Part shown: positions 19,519 through 32,519 of the stretch, piece after piece | How positions within the stretch are numbered: the stretch's first letter is position 1 | Layout of the letters: each line of letters starts with the position of its first letter | Assembly: GCA_024867545.1 (NCBI GenBank) | Contig: JANFNE010000060.1 | Location: 62,001 to 126,000, forward strand | Reading direction: 5' to 3' | Length of the DNA stretch: 64,000 bases | DNA from: Phytopythium helicoides | Lineage: Eukaryota > Oomycota > Peronosporomycetes > Pythiales > Pythiaceae | Made by a program: the position numbers and the translations under genes | Notes under the pieces: model-generated | Database searches by the model: none | Seen by the model: the letters and a program-made list of their open reading frames with translations, nothing else | What the model was told of the DNA's origin: nothing

Positions 19519-22500
19519 TCACTTCTTCGGTTTTCCCTTACTGTTGGCGCTGGAGTTGGAAATGATGCCGAGCCTGGTTCGGGAAGCATTAGAGCTCAGA
19601 CTACTACTGGGGCCGCTGGAACTGCCGCTACCCTTGCTGCTAGCATCAGGATACGTTCCTTTCACGTTGAAAGTCCATTGCATCTCTTCGGTTGTGATGA
19701 GCAATTGGCCCGATTGCATCTTGCCGTATGCAGTTGGTGTAAATGATACGACAAACGACTGGCCATCACTACTTCCATATGGTGGCAGCACACCACCAGC
19801 AGGATACACGCTGAAAGCGGATGAAGACCCTGCCGAAAACTCAGCGCTAAATGCCGCAGGCTGACGGAATTGGTTGCGAAGCTGGAAAGTGATGGACGAC
19901 GTCTGGTTCAAGCTTGACTCGATCGTGATGACATCATCCACAGGCGGATCGCAGGCATCCAGAATACATTCGAATCTCCATCGGCCACCACTCTTTTTCT
20001 TGACGATAAGATAAATGGTCCCGCGATACGGCCGAAGTGGCTCAAATCGGATCAAGTATGGCAATGCGACTCCATGTGTAGAGCCATCTGGACTTTGGTC
20101 CATCTCCCCTGTAAGCTCGATACCAAGAGAGTGCGCTCAATGGCTGCCGAAGAAGCGAGAGCACCAAATCTCTCAGCTGCGATCTCCCACTCAGTTGTGA
20201 ACACTTCTTCGTGAACACGCATATCAGCAGGCGCAGCAAGTAGCTCTAGCGACAGCCTCTTTTCAACCGAATCTCGAGCCTGACACGCTAAAATGATAGG
20301 ACGGGGATAAAGCGGGGCCTCCGCTACACCGTGAACAGGGTAGTGCCATTCTAGCTCCCTATATGCCTCGCTACCTCGGATAATAATCTCAGCATGCGCC
20401 TCACAAACTGACCGTGGAAGAAAAGAGATTGGGACTTGCAGGTGACTAAATGCTTCTAGATAGATGTGATTCTTCTTCAGCAGCATATCAAAAGCTGTAC
20501 CATTGCGACCACCACTTTCTTTGCCATCGTTTAATGACATGAGCTTCACATCCACCCCAAGATCTTCCGCAAAAGGATTCTTGAACGTAAAGAGCGTCGA
20601 TGCCGCTTCTCCCACCTTGGCGAATACATCGATTGGTTTCATGACGCTTGGCGGTCGACCTTTGCCGCGCACTGCAAACTCCCAGTCGCTGACAATGCCG
20701 GTCTCGAAGAATACAACGCTGGTACTCTCATAATCAGACAACGAAGAGGGTGTATATTCGACGATCACGCTGGCTTTAGCAAATGGCAGGAGTACGATGT
20801 GAGAAGACTGCGCATTCCCGCCTCGAAGATGACCATAAGAACTCCCTCCTTTGATCGAAAAATTTCTGGTATTGCTTATCCGATACTGCAAAGTCAATTC
20901 GTGATCGCTCGGGTTCTGAAGCCAAATGGGCTGAGAGCAAACATCCCCAACAGCACACTGCATATCATCTATTGCCTGCACGGCAGCTGGCTCAGCAGAT
21001 AGCAGAAGGCGGTACCAAAACTGACCAATCTCGTCTGCTGAGAACAAGAATGGCACCTTCTTCTTGGACGCTTTGACTTGTCACAAGCAAAGGAGAATAG
21101 ATCAACTCATAGACACCCATTGCGCTTGCTTCAAGTGAAAATGAAGTTGGACCGAGTAATCCTTGACCACGAAGCTCAATTGCAAAGGTGACAGGGTGGT
21201 CAAGCGGATTCGCAAGACTGATTTCTACCCCTATCGCATCTCTAACCACAGTTTTCATCTCCAGCGTCGCCTCGGGTTCAGGTGGACTCACATTTGCCTC
21301 AACCGTATACCAGATATACTCTTTGGTCGCTACATTTGTGAACGTAATGGAGCCAAAGTAAGTCCCACTCACGAGAGGGCTAAATGTGAGTGGGTACTTA
21401 GCTATGACATTGCTAACAGATCCAAGATTACTCCCCGCATGGCGAGGCGGGGATACAGTTAGTGTTGGAGCGCCAACTACGTCGCGTAGGTCGGATTCAA
21501 TCTTGTACGTCTGTTCGCCTGGTGGGTCCGTTTTAAAGGTGAGCACATCAAACTCCTGGATAATGCTAGTTCGTGCTTGACAATTCAGTACAATATGGTC
21601 TTGTGCAAGGGGTTCCTCTCCATAACCACTGAGCTCGAATTCAAACTGTTGCTGCGTAGCCGGATTAGTAAGAATGAAACCAGTTTTCTCAACCGAGATC
21701 CACTGCGGCGAAAATGTGAGCGGGTAACTAGCGCTACGCTTTGCAGGTACGTGCAGCGAAGAGGGACCGGTGAACATACTCACTTTCATATCTGATGAAT
21801 AAGAAGCACGGAGCGTCCAAGGGATTTCCGACGGATTCGATATTGGAATCTCTTGTACAATACTATGTCTAGCCGGGGCGACAAATTCAAGCAAGGTCTT
21901 CACATTTGGCTCTTTCACTTTGGCAACTAAATCGTAGACTCGCATGTCACTGCTTCCACAGCACGTGTTGAAGGAGCGCAATAGCAACTTGCAGGTGTAC
22001 ACACCTGCACCCTTAGGCTGAAAATCGAGAAGCACACTGTTAGTGCTTGCAACGCTTGCACGTGGGGTGGATAAACGAGCTTGATTCCCCTTTAACGATA
22101 TTGGCTTTCCAGTCGAGTGTACTGTATTCGAGCTTCCCCCTCCTTCGTTATTGCTGGATTTGTCAGTGCGTGAAGTCACTAGAGCTCCATCTGTAGACTT
22201 CAAGCCACTGTTGCTATGTTGCTTCCCGGGAGAGAACTTAATATTAATGCTGATTGTGGAGCAGTGAAGAAAGGCGAATTAAATTCGACATGAAACTGCG
22301 AGTGATGAGTCTCTTCGCATTTTTTCAGTCCATCTTTCAGCCTTAGTTTCATTTGACCGTTGGCTCTCTCTACCATACTTCCAAGGGCACGCGTTAGGAA
22401 AGGATTCTTGACTGGGTACCGTCAATTCTCGAAGGAAATGAAATCGTGCTACTGGGGTGCCTGATGATGGCGCAGGCCCCATATTGGCTTCACACTGGAA

Positions 22501-25500
22501 TTCTAGCGTCTCGAGGCTCGGGGGCAAATGAGCCACCGCGTGAATTTCATACATGAATTCACCCACTTTCTCGTCAAGCAGTAGAATTTGGCACTTATAG
22601 CTTCCTGGCAAAAGTGGGAGAAACTCCACTTTCATCTTTGCTGAGCCTTGGCTCTTAATATTGAGTGCTCCAGCGCCAAATATTGCCGTGACGAGCCTCT
22701 GTCTCGCCGTTGTTTGTACTAGTATCGGTTTTAGATGTTGGGTCAGCGTCACCAGTAATGCCGTACTCAGGGAGAAAGAAAGGCTTTTGAGTGCACATGC
22801 ACCACATGCAATCTATATCATCTTTGCTTCGTCCACCGGGTGGTATTCGTGGCTTGCGTGAATCTGTCTCTTGATTCAGCCTTGTGACCGAATCAGCACC
22901 AAGTATACTTTGCTTTCTAGATTTATCTCCAGCAGCAGACAGCTTCTTTCGCGTGTTAGCCCCATCGTTAGTCACGCGAGTTTCACTCATTCCTCCTGGA
23001 GCACCACTCTAGTCCCGTCGACAAATTTGTAGTACTTTGCGTTTTGGTTTGTTTGCCGGTGACTTTGGACCATAGAGATCTTGTAGCTTCCGTTCGCCGG
23101 AAACTGATTTTCAATCACAATTTCTTCTATCTTCCTCTCGTATGTGTTGGCTTCGAGCTGAATCACTCGAATCGGCTGTCTTGAAACAATATTGGACTCA
23201 AGTACGAACACCATCGTTGCTCCTGAAGGAGATGTTGACATACCTACTCGATCTCGTACAGCTTGAAACACCAATCTTGCAGTTGCCTTCTTGGAGAATC
23301 TTGGTCGGCAAGTGACAACAAATGGGGTGGTTTTGCCTGGCTCGAGAATAATCTGAGAGCTTGTCTATGCTAAACACGCTTGCAAGGACACCGTTTCCAC
23401 TACCATCACTTGATGAAGTGACATCATCAAGAAACACATCATAGCGAAGTGGGCGGGTGCTCGGATTCCTGAGCTCGATGCTCTTCTCGATCAACTGACC
23501 AAGGCTTCCGCTGAACTCAATTGTCGCTTTCGGGATGAATTGAGGAAGGATCTGATACAAATGTAATAGCAAAACAACAAATTCTCGATGATTCATCCCT
23601 GTCAAGAAGTGGTGAGGAGACATCCCAAAGTCCATTCCGAAGGATACCAGTGTCGAAAGGAGTTGTTGAGAATTCTGTTCAAGTCGACTTGCTGACATAG
23701 GACGCTTCCGTTTTTCTATACGGAAAGAACTAAATTCGCTTTGGCTAGATGAAATTGTAGGAATGTGCGCCGCCAGGATATTAAACAAGTAACGGCCATC
23801 TTTAAGGTCATGGGCGATATCAAGTATTTGTGTTTCTAGAGGAGGACTGATCTCACCAGCAAGCCCTCGCACGCAGTCACACACCCACTGTACTAATACC
23901 ATCTCAGCCTCACTGTAGATGTTACTGCCTTGTAACGCTCTCGAGGTCGGCGAACTGTCTGGTTGTGGTTGCTGAAACGTCTGGAGCTGAGATCGTAGGG
24001 GAGAGATTTGGTCGTGGTAATTTTTGGAGTTGATTCGATAAAGTAAGAAACACTTAATGACCTGGTATAGCACTTTCATCCATGCAGACGTACTGACTCC
24101 AGACCACTCTCTCTCAAGGTATCCTCTCCTCTGCACAAATGACATCGATGAAAGTGCCGGTGAAGACAAAAGTATGGGATCGGCGTGAGGATCTTCGCAA
24201 GCAGCGATATAATACTCGCTACGCAGTAAGTATTCTGGCTGGACGTCGTGCAGCATTGCCCCGTACAACTTGAGGAACTTGAGTAGTTCTGTATATTGAG
24301 TAATTGAACGTGTGATCAAGTCGCGCTTTGTCTGAGATGGTGACGTGGCACTTCCATTTATGACGGTCTTGGTTGTGGACTTCCCGATTCCACCTCCGTT
24401 TATGCGAGGTACTGGAGCATCTCCCAATTTCTTCGAGCAAACCATATCGAGAATATCGTACAACGGCTTGCCATCATTGTTAGCAAAGTCTTCTGGAAAT
24501 AATGTAACTGGAACTTGCAAGAAGTTAGTGTTGATATACTGCATCATAAAGGCAACTTCTCTCTCTGAGAATGCTTCGTCTATCGATGTTGTCGACCCTG
24601 TTGGCGATAAAAGTTGTTTTGATGTTGTAGCTCCCAAGCTTTGATCGTCTACTCCGTGAATAGGCTCAACTACTAAAAAACCTGTAGTTTGATTAGCAGT
24701 TTGCTGTCGTTCTTCCTTTTCAATCTCAATATCAACTTGTTTGTTTGGTAAAAGATAAATGGGGAATCGTCCCGAGCTGTGGGTATAGAACGAGATGGCG
24801 GATTGGACATCTGCATCAGAGGCAGAAAACGTCGTGCTGCTGCTTTGGTCTTTTTCTCGCCTGTGTCAGCTGGAGGGCGATGAACCATCAGTTTAGATTG
24901 TAGGAATGAGAAGTTCGTAAGCAAACAGCTCTCTGTACATCCTGCTACGGGCAGGTAAAAGACGTTCCCATCTGCATCGAAGAACTCAATACGAGCATTA
25001 AAAGCTACACTTTTCAGGCTACAAAAGCGAATCTCAATAGGTAGCATTGGGCATGCCATGCTCAGAACTTTACCCTTGGGAAATGTACAGATATTGGAGC
25101 CTTTGAAGTATCAAGCGGGACGCGATGCGTTAGCTCAAGATGATCGTACCCAGTGCTCTGAACAAACAATTTGGCCCAAGACGTAAATCCCAACGGAACA
25201 GTCGGCAATATTACTTTGCTCTCACTGAAGGAAAGATGGGGGTGAATTCCAGCGCCACGTACTGCTAAGTTTAAGTACAATGCATCATCAACAAGAAGAG
25301 GTACTTCTTCTTCAACGTATTCGACAGGATCAGCAGGTAGAAAGCTAATGCGCACTTTCACCTCTTCTTGTGGTGCCAGCTCACCTTTATCCGGAGCAAT
25401 GTAGAAAATTACTGAGTTCGCACTGACCGAACCGGTTCTCTTGACACCTGAACCGCCGGTAGTAGATAAGTTTGCGAGCTTCAGCTTTGTTGTATCAATT

Positions 25501-28500
25501 TGCCACTTTAGCGGTCGGTTTTCGCCGTTTGTAAGAATTAGTTGCTTTAGTATATGGCACCTTGCGAATCCCCTCACGAGTGATGACGCATTTATTGAAG
25601 TTTATTGCGGAGCTCGAGAACAGCAATGACGGCACTATAGCATTTGCTGATACTTGGCGTCTGATAGTTGAAGGCTGGCCAATTGAGTTAGAGCCACCGC
25701 TGATGCCAAAAAACTGAATTGGGAGAGGCTTGGTCGATAGAGCGAGCATGCTTCGGCGTGTAAACGAGGTGAAACGCCACTGTCGTGCTGGAAGGGAGAT
25801 TGATTTGCCATTTTGAGCACAACGAGTCGGAATCACCGGTATATTGTTGATTGGATTCGTTATGAGTTTCTGGGTAGCTTGTAAGGCTGTCGATGATAGG
25901 TGTGAATATGCTACTCACGTCTTCAAGGCGAGATAATAACTTGGCAGGGGTTGCAACAGTGAACTCATCCGAAAGCATTTTCAAGTCGAGAACAAGGCTT
26001 GCTGGTATTGTGCTATGATTCTCTAGTGAGATGATCCGAGGAACTGCCACGCCTAGAACCACATCACCAAACTCGATAGTGTTTGAGGGGACAACATGAA
26101 CATCTGGAACAATAACATTGGCTAGAACTGGGATGCGCAACATCTTCCCACCTCTGATCTGAATGAGGACATTTGCACTTGCTTCTAGTATAACAGGGTC
26201 GATGCGACAGAAGCGTAATCGTCAGCTCAGCTGACTCATCAAAAGGTATTGAGCCAACAGTAGGAGCTACACGGAGCCCAACTGAAGTAGAGAGGGAAGG
26301 TGGGTCAATGCTGGCATAGAAAACCGCGTTGGTGCGAAAAGTCGGCTGTCCAGCGTCACCACTTGGAGCCTGGTTATTGAGTGTGATTTTCTTGACTTTC
26401 TCAATCCCAGCGGACATGAATCCAAAATCAACCTTTTTCTCCTTGCTGACGACTTTGGTATCGTAGACTAATGCTTTGCAAGTCACAATAGCTGACCTGC
26501 CGCCAACAATGCCTACTTGAAACCCTTGGGACAGCGTTATGCAATCACCATTACGCTCAACAGCGATGTTTGGTGGGAATGAGGCTCCAATAGGTGGCGT
26601 AAAAATGAATTTGCATGTCGCGCTTGTTAGAGGATCTAAAATTCCACTTGATGGAAGCACGGAGAACACAGGGACAAAGCTAGCAGAAGCTGCCTTGTCA
26701 GGAATGAGTGTGCCATTCGGCCCTCCTATTGGTTTATTGCTCTTTGAAGAATCAGGTCTTCCGTTGAGAAATTGAAAATACTGTTGACATCGACCATTCG
26801 AACGGAGCAAGTGAGTCACTTGTATTGGACAGTACGATTTCTTTTGTCACCGAAGAGGTCAAGTCCAGCGAGTTGAACTCAAAGCGCAATTCATCTGAGG
26901 ATACCTCTACCACGATTGGAGCTACTTCTGCCACTATCGTCACCTGACGGGTATGTATACCGTTAATGGAATACGTCAGCTCCTTCTGGAAAAATTGCTC
27001 CTTGGATGAGGAAAACAACAAATCGAATCCTGCAATCGATCGCGGTGGAATGACTTGAGATTTCAGTGTCATCTTGGCTGCAAGTTCTGGCAAGTTATCG
27101 CTGTCCTGGAGATGCAAACCCACGAGCACATTCTGGGGAAGGTTGTTTTGAATTGTTAGGTTCTTTGCCACCACAGCGTTAACACTAATCTTGCCGAAAT
27201 TGATTGTCTTCGGGCCAGACACAACAAGCTCCAGCTGATCATAGTCAAGATTAAGTGCACAATCAGCCAGTTCTGCCTGAGTCACCGGTTGTGGCTTGAA
27301 CTTCTTTTTGATTAGTTTGTTTTCATCAAAGAACGACTTCACAGGACTTGCTACCCGCCAGCTGTGGCTGATTCTCGCAGCCAAAGTGGATCACCTGCTT
27401 TCGTTACAGAGGGAGGAAGTCGTAATGGCTGTTGGCTCCTGAGAGCACAACCTATCCATCCCTAAGTTGACATCTTCTTCCCCATTTCCACGACATGTCG
27501 CTATACTAGCCTTGAGATCTAGGCTTCGACGCTTACCTGCTTGCTGCTGGCGCTGAAGACGACACTGGGCTAAGTATTCATGATAACTCGCTTTGTGGTC
27601 GGCGCGTCGACTGAGCTCTTTTACACAATAGGTCAAGTGTGTATTGTTGGTTCCTTCAAATTCGTACTCATCGATGGCAGCAGTACCATTCAATGCCGCG
27701 ACTTCGTACGGCGGGACACGTTGATATTTTTTTACAAACTGTCCCTTTGTTTGCCTCGCTTCGTCTGGCAGCAGGAACTTGTACTGGGGAGCAAAATCCT
27801 TTGGTAGGACAGACGTTCCACCAATGATAGGTCGCCCCAGCGTATCTCCTACAGTTGCTGCTCGTCCAAGCACATTTATAGGAATAATTAGTACACCATT
27901 ACAAATAAGGAGCTTCATGATTGATCGAAACGTTCCGAGTTGCGTTGGAGTAAAGCTGAGAACAATGTTTTGAGACTGTAGCACATCCAACCGACCATCT
28001 TGCGGGCGAGCAGAAAAATGTGCAATTTTTGGCAGCGAAAAGTGAACAGGTAAGCCCGAAAGATTCTTCATTGTAACAATCATGTCGACTCTGTCGTGTG
28101 TTTTGACGTCTCCAAAGTCAAATGTGTTTGGACGCGCAGTTACCTGAGGAGAAAGGCTCAATCTTGGGATGAATCGCCTCCCTGACACTTCAAATGTCAG
28201 ATTCTGCCCTTGCAGATCGGCACATTGGATTGACACGAACGCGGCAAGCACCTGAGGTGGCACTAAATGGTGCTGCGCTGCATCGTCCACGTCATGCACG
28301 ACTCCACCGAGCTCACCGCCTTGCTGCGCTTCAGCAGTCCCTTCTGGATCTTGTTGGTGGCTTCTCTCTAGTCGTTGCAGAGTCTCGAAATCTATCGCAC
28401 GGGGGCGGAATAAGAAAATCAATGGTATAGATGCAAAGGGATCAACACGTCCTTCCACTGGAGTTACACTCAACTCTTTTTTTCTCTCAAAAGCTGCACG

Positions 28501-29544
28501 ATCATCTTGCTCACCTTGAGCACTTGAGCTTCCTCCTCCCATAGTAATTGATATCTTGAAATGCAGTGGCTGGGGGCCATTGTTCCGAAGAAGTGATTCG
28601 ATTGATCTTTGCTCACCTGCAAAGAGCGAGCCGAAGCGAATCGACTTCAGTGGCTCAAGATTTTGCTGCAAAAGCAGCTCCACTGTGTGCTCGACCACAC
28701 TCCCATTGAGGTCGATGAACTTTTCCGCACAATGCCTGACAGAGTCTGTACTGTCAGGAGTTACTTCCTCGTCGAGGTCTGTGCTGTCCTGAGGATTGCG
28801 GCGGCTACTCTCCCATATTCTAGTACGCACTACTGCTCGAAACAAGCCGAGCGAGCCCCCAGTTGCCTCTAGTTTGATGCTGATACTCTCTTGTGCCGCT
28901 AAGTAGCCTTGGCGTGGCGAGACAACTATCAGCGCTGAATTGGTGCTCGCGCTTATTTGTGATCGTGGGGTGTCGCTGGGTTGGCACTCGTTAGAGCTAG
29001 ACTGATGATCTCCGTTTCCAACTAATACTTCCAGTTCAAATGCTCCAGGGCGTGATCCCGTGTTTTTGAGCTCGACGAACTGTGTCGAGCGCTGATTGAG
29101 AACTAGAAAGCCGAAGTCACAGACACTTGGTGTCATTTCGAGTCTTGGCCCCGCTCGGCGTGCCATAAGAGGGACTTTTACGGTCGATCCGTCCTCACCC
29201 TTGACGATAAGTACATCGTGAAAGAGCAGTGGAGCGTTGGCGTCGTCTTGGACAGGTGGCTGAAGCTCGAAGGCGACATCAAAGCGCTCGGATAGACCCG
29301 CTGGCAGTTGAACGGTCGGGTTCTCTGTTCTTGCGAGATCACGTCCCGCGCGAGATAACAATTTGAATGGTGAGGCATGTGCAGGCGGCACCAGACGAAA
29401 GCGAAGAGGCCGGCTGCTTGCATTTCGTACCGAGAAGGCAGCCACAAAGCACGCACCAGACTCTACAGCATCGAACTCAACTCCTGCAGGTGCTACCTGC
29501 AGCGCGCTGTGACGCCCTGCCGGCGTTATTGGCCGCGATGTCAT
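19519..29544 (-). CDS. CFAP47: CFAP47-like flagellar protein (ASH/MSP repeats with central CH domain); frame-broken in this sequence
   Basis: One gene of about 10 kb (roughly 3,200 codons) reads downward from ATG 29544 (MTSRPITPAGRH). It is a chain of MSP/ASH-type beta-sandwich repeats (patterns such as CDFGFLVLNQ, FDFGDVKTHD, IEFGDVVLG, FSVLPSSGIL). A calponin-homology-like segment lies near 23,790-23,930 (VLVQWVCDCVR and DLKDGRYLFNIL). The C-terminus contains EEMQWTFNVKGTYP, and the stop is at 19519. Length, repeat type and central CH position match CFAP47, a protein of motile cilia and flagella needed for axoneme function; in oomycetes this would serve zoospores. The first long block is 29544 to about 27450, with a probable short intron near 27380-27450. 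Further on, about fourteen frame switches occur (for example near 26780, 26235, 25740, 25570, 25065, 24690, 23365, 22990, 22720, 22430, 22240, 21060 and 20095). Conserved sequence continues on both sides of each and no GT-AG pair is visible. Confidence 0.75.
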
Positions 29545-29837
29545 CTTTTCCGTGGGAATCCCAACAAGCACAACTGGCCGTAGGTCGGCAGTGCCAATGA
29601 AAGGGGACTTCAGCTCAATAAATACGCCGTCGTTTCAACTTGAGAAGACGCAAAGGACTGAAACGCACTTCATCAGAGAAAATGCGGAGGCGTGCTTGCT
29701 AAATATGTTCCTACTCACGAAGGAAATCTCCTGGCAGGAGAAGTCGTGTCGACTACTAGCTTTCTGGTAGGCACCGTGTGTTCCTCGAGGACCTCGAGAT
29801 GGCGCAATTCAGACTAGCGGCCATGACCGTGCATCTA

Positions 29838-31199
29838 TCACAAGCGAAACGTTATTAAGAAGACTATCTGGGTCTCCAAACCCTCACCACAAAAAGCATG
29901 ACGAACCCACTTCAGCTCTTCGCGAGCTGCTTCGCGAAGTTGCTCCGTCAACTCGGCCACGTCTCGCTCGTGGACCGCAAGCTCGGCCCGCATCGCAGCA
30001 ATAGATCGGCGAGGAGCCTCCACCATGATTGCGCGTAACTGGGAGAGCTCTTCTTCGAGCTGTTCCAGTCGCACCAGCTGGTCCTGTTTTTCGGTCTGAC
30101 ACGGGGAGGAAGCAATGGGTAGTCGCGGTAGTTGGACATACTCGCGCACCCAAACGAATCAGTATTCCACAAGAAAACCAAAGCACACGTGGGCTCTGGT
30201 ACGTGATGCGCAGCACCCCCATCTGTCAAGAAAATGCGACCGAATTCAAACCTTTTTTCGCCGTCGGTGGCGCCGCGACGTCACCTGCATGCGGAGGCGG
30301 CGCTTCCAGTCGTCAAATTCGGCGCTCGTCAGTTCGCGAACCCCGAGGGCACGAGCAGTCGCTGTAGCTGCAGGCTCAGCCCTCGTGCTTACCGGCACGT
30401 AAGATGCTGTCAAGTCCGTAGGAATAGGGGAAAGTTGCGATTCGAGTGAAGGATCAGTGACTCCGTGGTGCAGGAAAGTTGGTGGCTGAGCCGTCATGGG
30501 ACTAAAGCTGCGTAGAAGTGCGCATGTCGATTTAGTTGGACTGGGATTTTCCAATAAGCCGCTCACCGATTCTTCTTCGCACCTTGCTGGGGGTTCGGAT
30601 CCGGGAAAGGCATGCTGGTGCTGCAACAATGAGAAGCTGTCTGGAACCCCTGTCGAAGGGGACTGCATATGACTACTGCGAAATTCAGCTCAGTAATTGT
30701 GTACTCAGTGGATGTCTTCTCGTGGAACGTACGGGTATCCGTGGGCCTGGAAGCCAAACGGTGGCGTCGGTGGAAGCTGCCCGGAGGCGCCAAATCCTTC
30801 TGTCGCCGACGACTGAAGCGGGAAGGCAGCGATTGGTGATGATTCAGGTGGAAACGTGTAGTCTTGATATTGTCCTCCTGGTGCCTCGGCCGTATCCTTG
30901 CCTTCGATCGTCACCTCCGACGCTGTCAAGGCCGACACTTCGTCCTCCATCAGTGTGGATTCCTTGGTCTCGCCTAGTTTGGAATCGTCGTTGTCTTCAC
31001 AGCCGCCGCCAAGGCAGTCGGACGCCCGACTCGGCAGTACGGCGTGACTCGTGGCTTCCTCGGGAGCGCGATCCGGGTCATGCGCCAAGAGTTCGAGGAC
31101 CTCCTCCATCATCAGCTGCTCCTCGGTCAGCAAGTGGATTCGCTGCGGGTCGGCCATCTCTGTGCTAGCCGGTGACTTGGGCACTGCGCGCTTGCACAT
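29838..31199 (-). CDS. bZIP-type transcription factor with atypical basic region
   Basis: Three exons (31199-30733, 30675-30252, 30095-29838) with introns of 57 bp (GTACGT...TTCGCAG) and 156 bp (GTTTGA...GTGTCAG) give an unbroken 382-aa product. The second intron falls exactly inside the DNA-binding helix; joining it gives RRLRMQVTSRRHRRRKK followed by TEKQDQLVRLEQLEEELSQL, a basic region and leucine zipper. In the usual signature N-x7-R the invariant Asn is here Met (M, with RRHRRRKK after it). bZIP factors bind DNA as dimers; loss of the Asn should alter base contacts. The N-terminal 250 residues are acidic and Ser/Pro-rich, like an activation region. The start could also be MADPQ at 31157. 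An extra 5' exon around 31200-31400 cannot be excluded. Confidence 0.72.
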
Positions 31200-32519
31200 G
31201 ACTGGACGACAACTGAAGACGGTATTCGGCTGGGACGAGGCAGGAGAATACGAGACAAGGTCTCAATGATGTCCTCGAAGAGGATGGCATCGGTCAGTGA
31301 CGACGTGAAGCTTTCGTGAGGAGGCTGCGTGCCCTGGCAATCTACGACGATGGGGGAAAAGTCACCTACAATGCTCTGTACGGGCTGTACCATACTAGGC
31401 ACATGGCCGCCGACTCCGAGCTGGAGATGCTCGAATCTTCAGAGATTTGAGCACGAGCCTTGGCATCGATATTCTGGCGAGGTCATGCCATTGTCCTAGC
31501 CCTTTGGTTCAACGCCGCCGCGAATTCGTGATGACTCGGCGGCGGAGGAGCTGCTCTCCTTCTCCAAGTGCAATGCCACTGTCGTGTGCGGGGGAGATCG
31601 AGTGAACACGGCAAGTAGTCCGGCTTCAGACACGTGGGATGCGCATACAGTTGCCGCCTTGTCATCATGAAATCCACTGGCGCGAGTGGACCCTGCTCGT
31701 CGTGGCGACGTGGCGTCGATCCCTTCGCTGACGCACGCAGCGTTTTGGTGGCGACAGCGCGCTGACAGGTGCACGCGAGCTCGTCAAAGGTGGCAGGATG
31801 CGTTATCGACAAAGCGCATCATTTGTACCGTACCGAAGCGCGTTTTTTTCATTTTCACAGCGGGAGATTTGAAAAAAAAAAAAAAAAAAAAGAGCCTCAA
31901 CAAACACGAAAGTCGAGCAAACCATGTCCTTCATGGCCACATGCTCACACAACGAGCTCGCGAGCCAGCAACCATTTGGCGATCTGCTGTTTACCTGCGC
32001 TGGCGTCGGCGTCCGCACCGTCCGCAATCGCATTTTGCATCGGCTCCTCGCGTCTTCATGTGGGCCACCCGACGTCCACGTCTCCCGCGTCATCGCACGC
32101 ACTGTCCAATCGCGCGTCACCTCTTCCACGTCGCGCGCGTCACCCTCCCTCCTCGATCTCTGATTGGTCGATTCGGAGCGTAGCCATGCGACGTGGCCGC
32201 CGCAAGGTGTCGCCGAACCGCATCAGACCGCGCAACTTCAAGAGCTGCTCGCGTCGTACGGTACGCCTGCCACGCGCGACTCGACTCGCCTCGACACGGC
32301 GCCACGGCATTGGCGGGGCTTACGGGACGCCTCGTGCCTGGCAATTGCATTCACGGCTCGCTCGAGGCGACTGTTGCATTCCCTGCCCGCTGGTAGAGGC
32401 GGCCGCGTCTCGGCTCGGAGGCCACGCACTGCGTCAGCTCCTGGCGATTGGCTGGCGCCTCGCCATTGCTCGATCGACAGAGACCGGCCACGAGGCTGGA
32501 CGGGAGATTCTCGCGCGAG
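31200..32519. other. divergent intergenic, bZIP / kinase, with A20 tract
   Basis: This 1.3 kb holds both promoters. An A20 run lies at 31872-31891. Long open frames from 31686 to 32575 in plus frames are GC-rich and lack family resemblance. The first part (31200-31400, minus strand) could be 5' UTR or an extra exon of the bZIP gene. Confidence 0.4.
31872..31891 (+). repeat. poly(A) tract, 20 bases
   Basis: An uninterrupted run of 20 A. No target-site duplication or adjacent coding sequence suggests a retrocopy. Confidence 0.9.

Noticed and set aside
31872..31891. Poly(A) tract as the tail of a retrotransposed gene
   Set aside because: No adjacent processed coding sequence or target-site duplication is visible.
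31686..32519. Long plus-strand open frames before the 32.5-kb kinase
   Set aside because: High GC and low-complexity; no ATG-supported family match; likely promoter.
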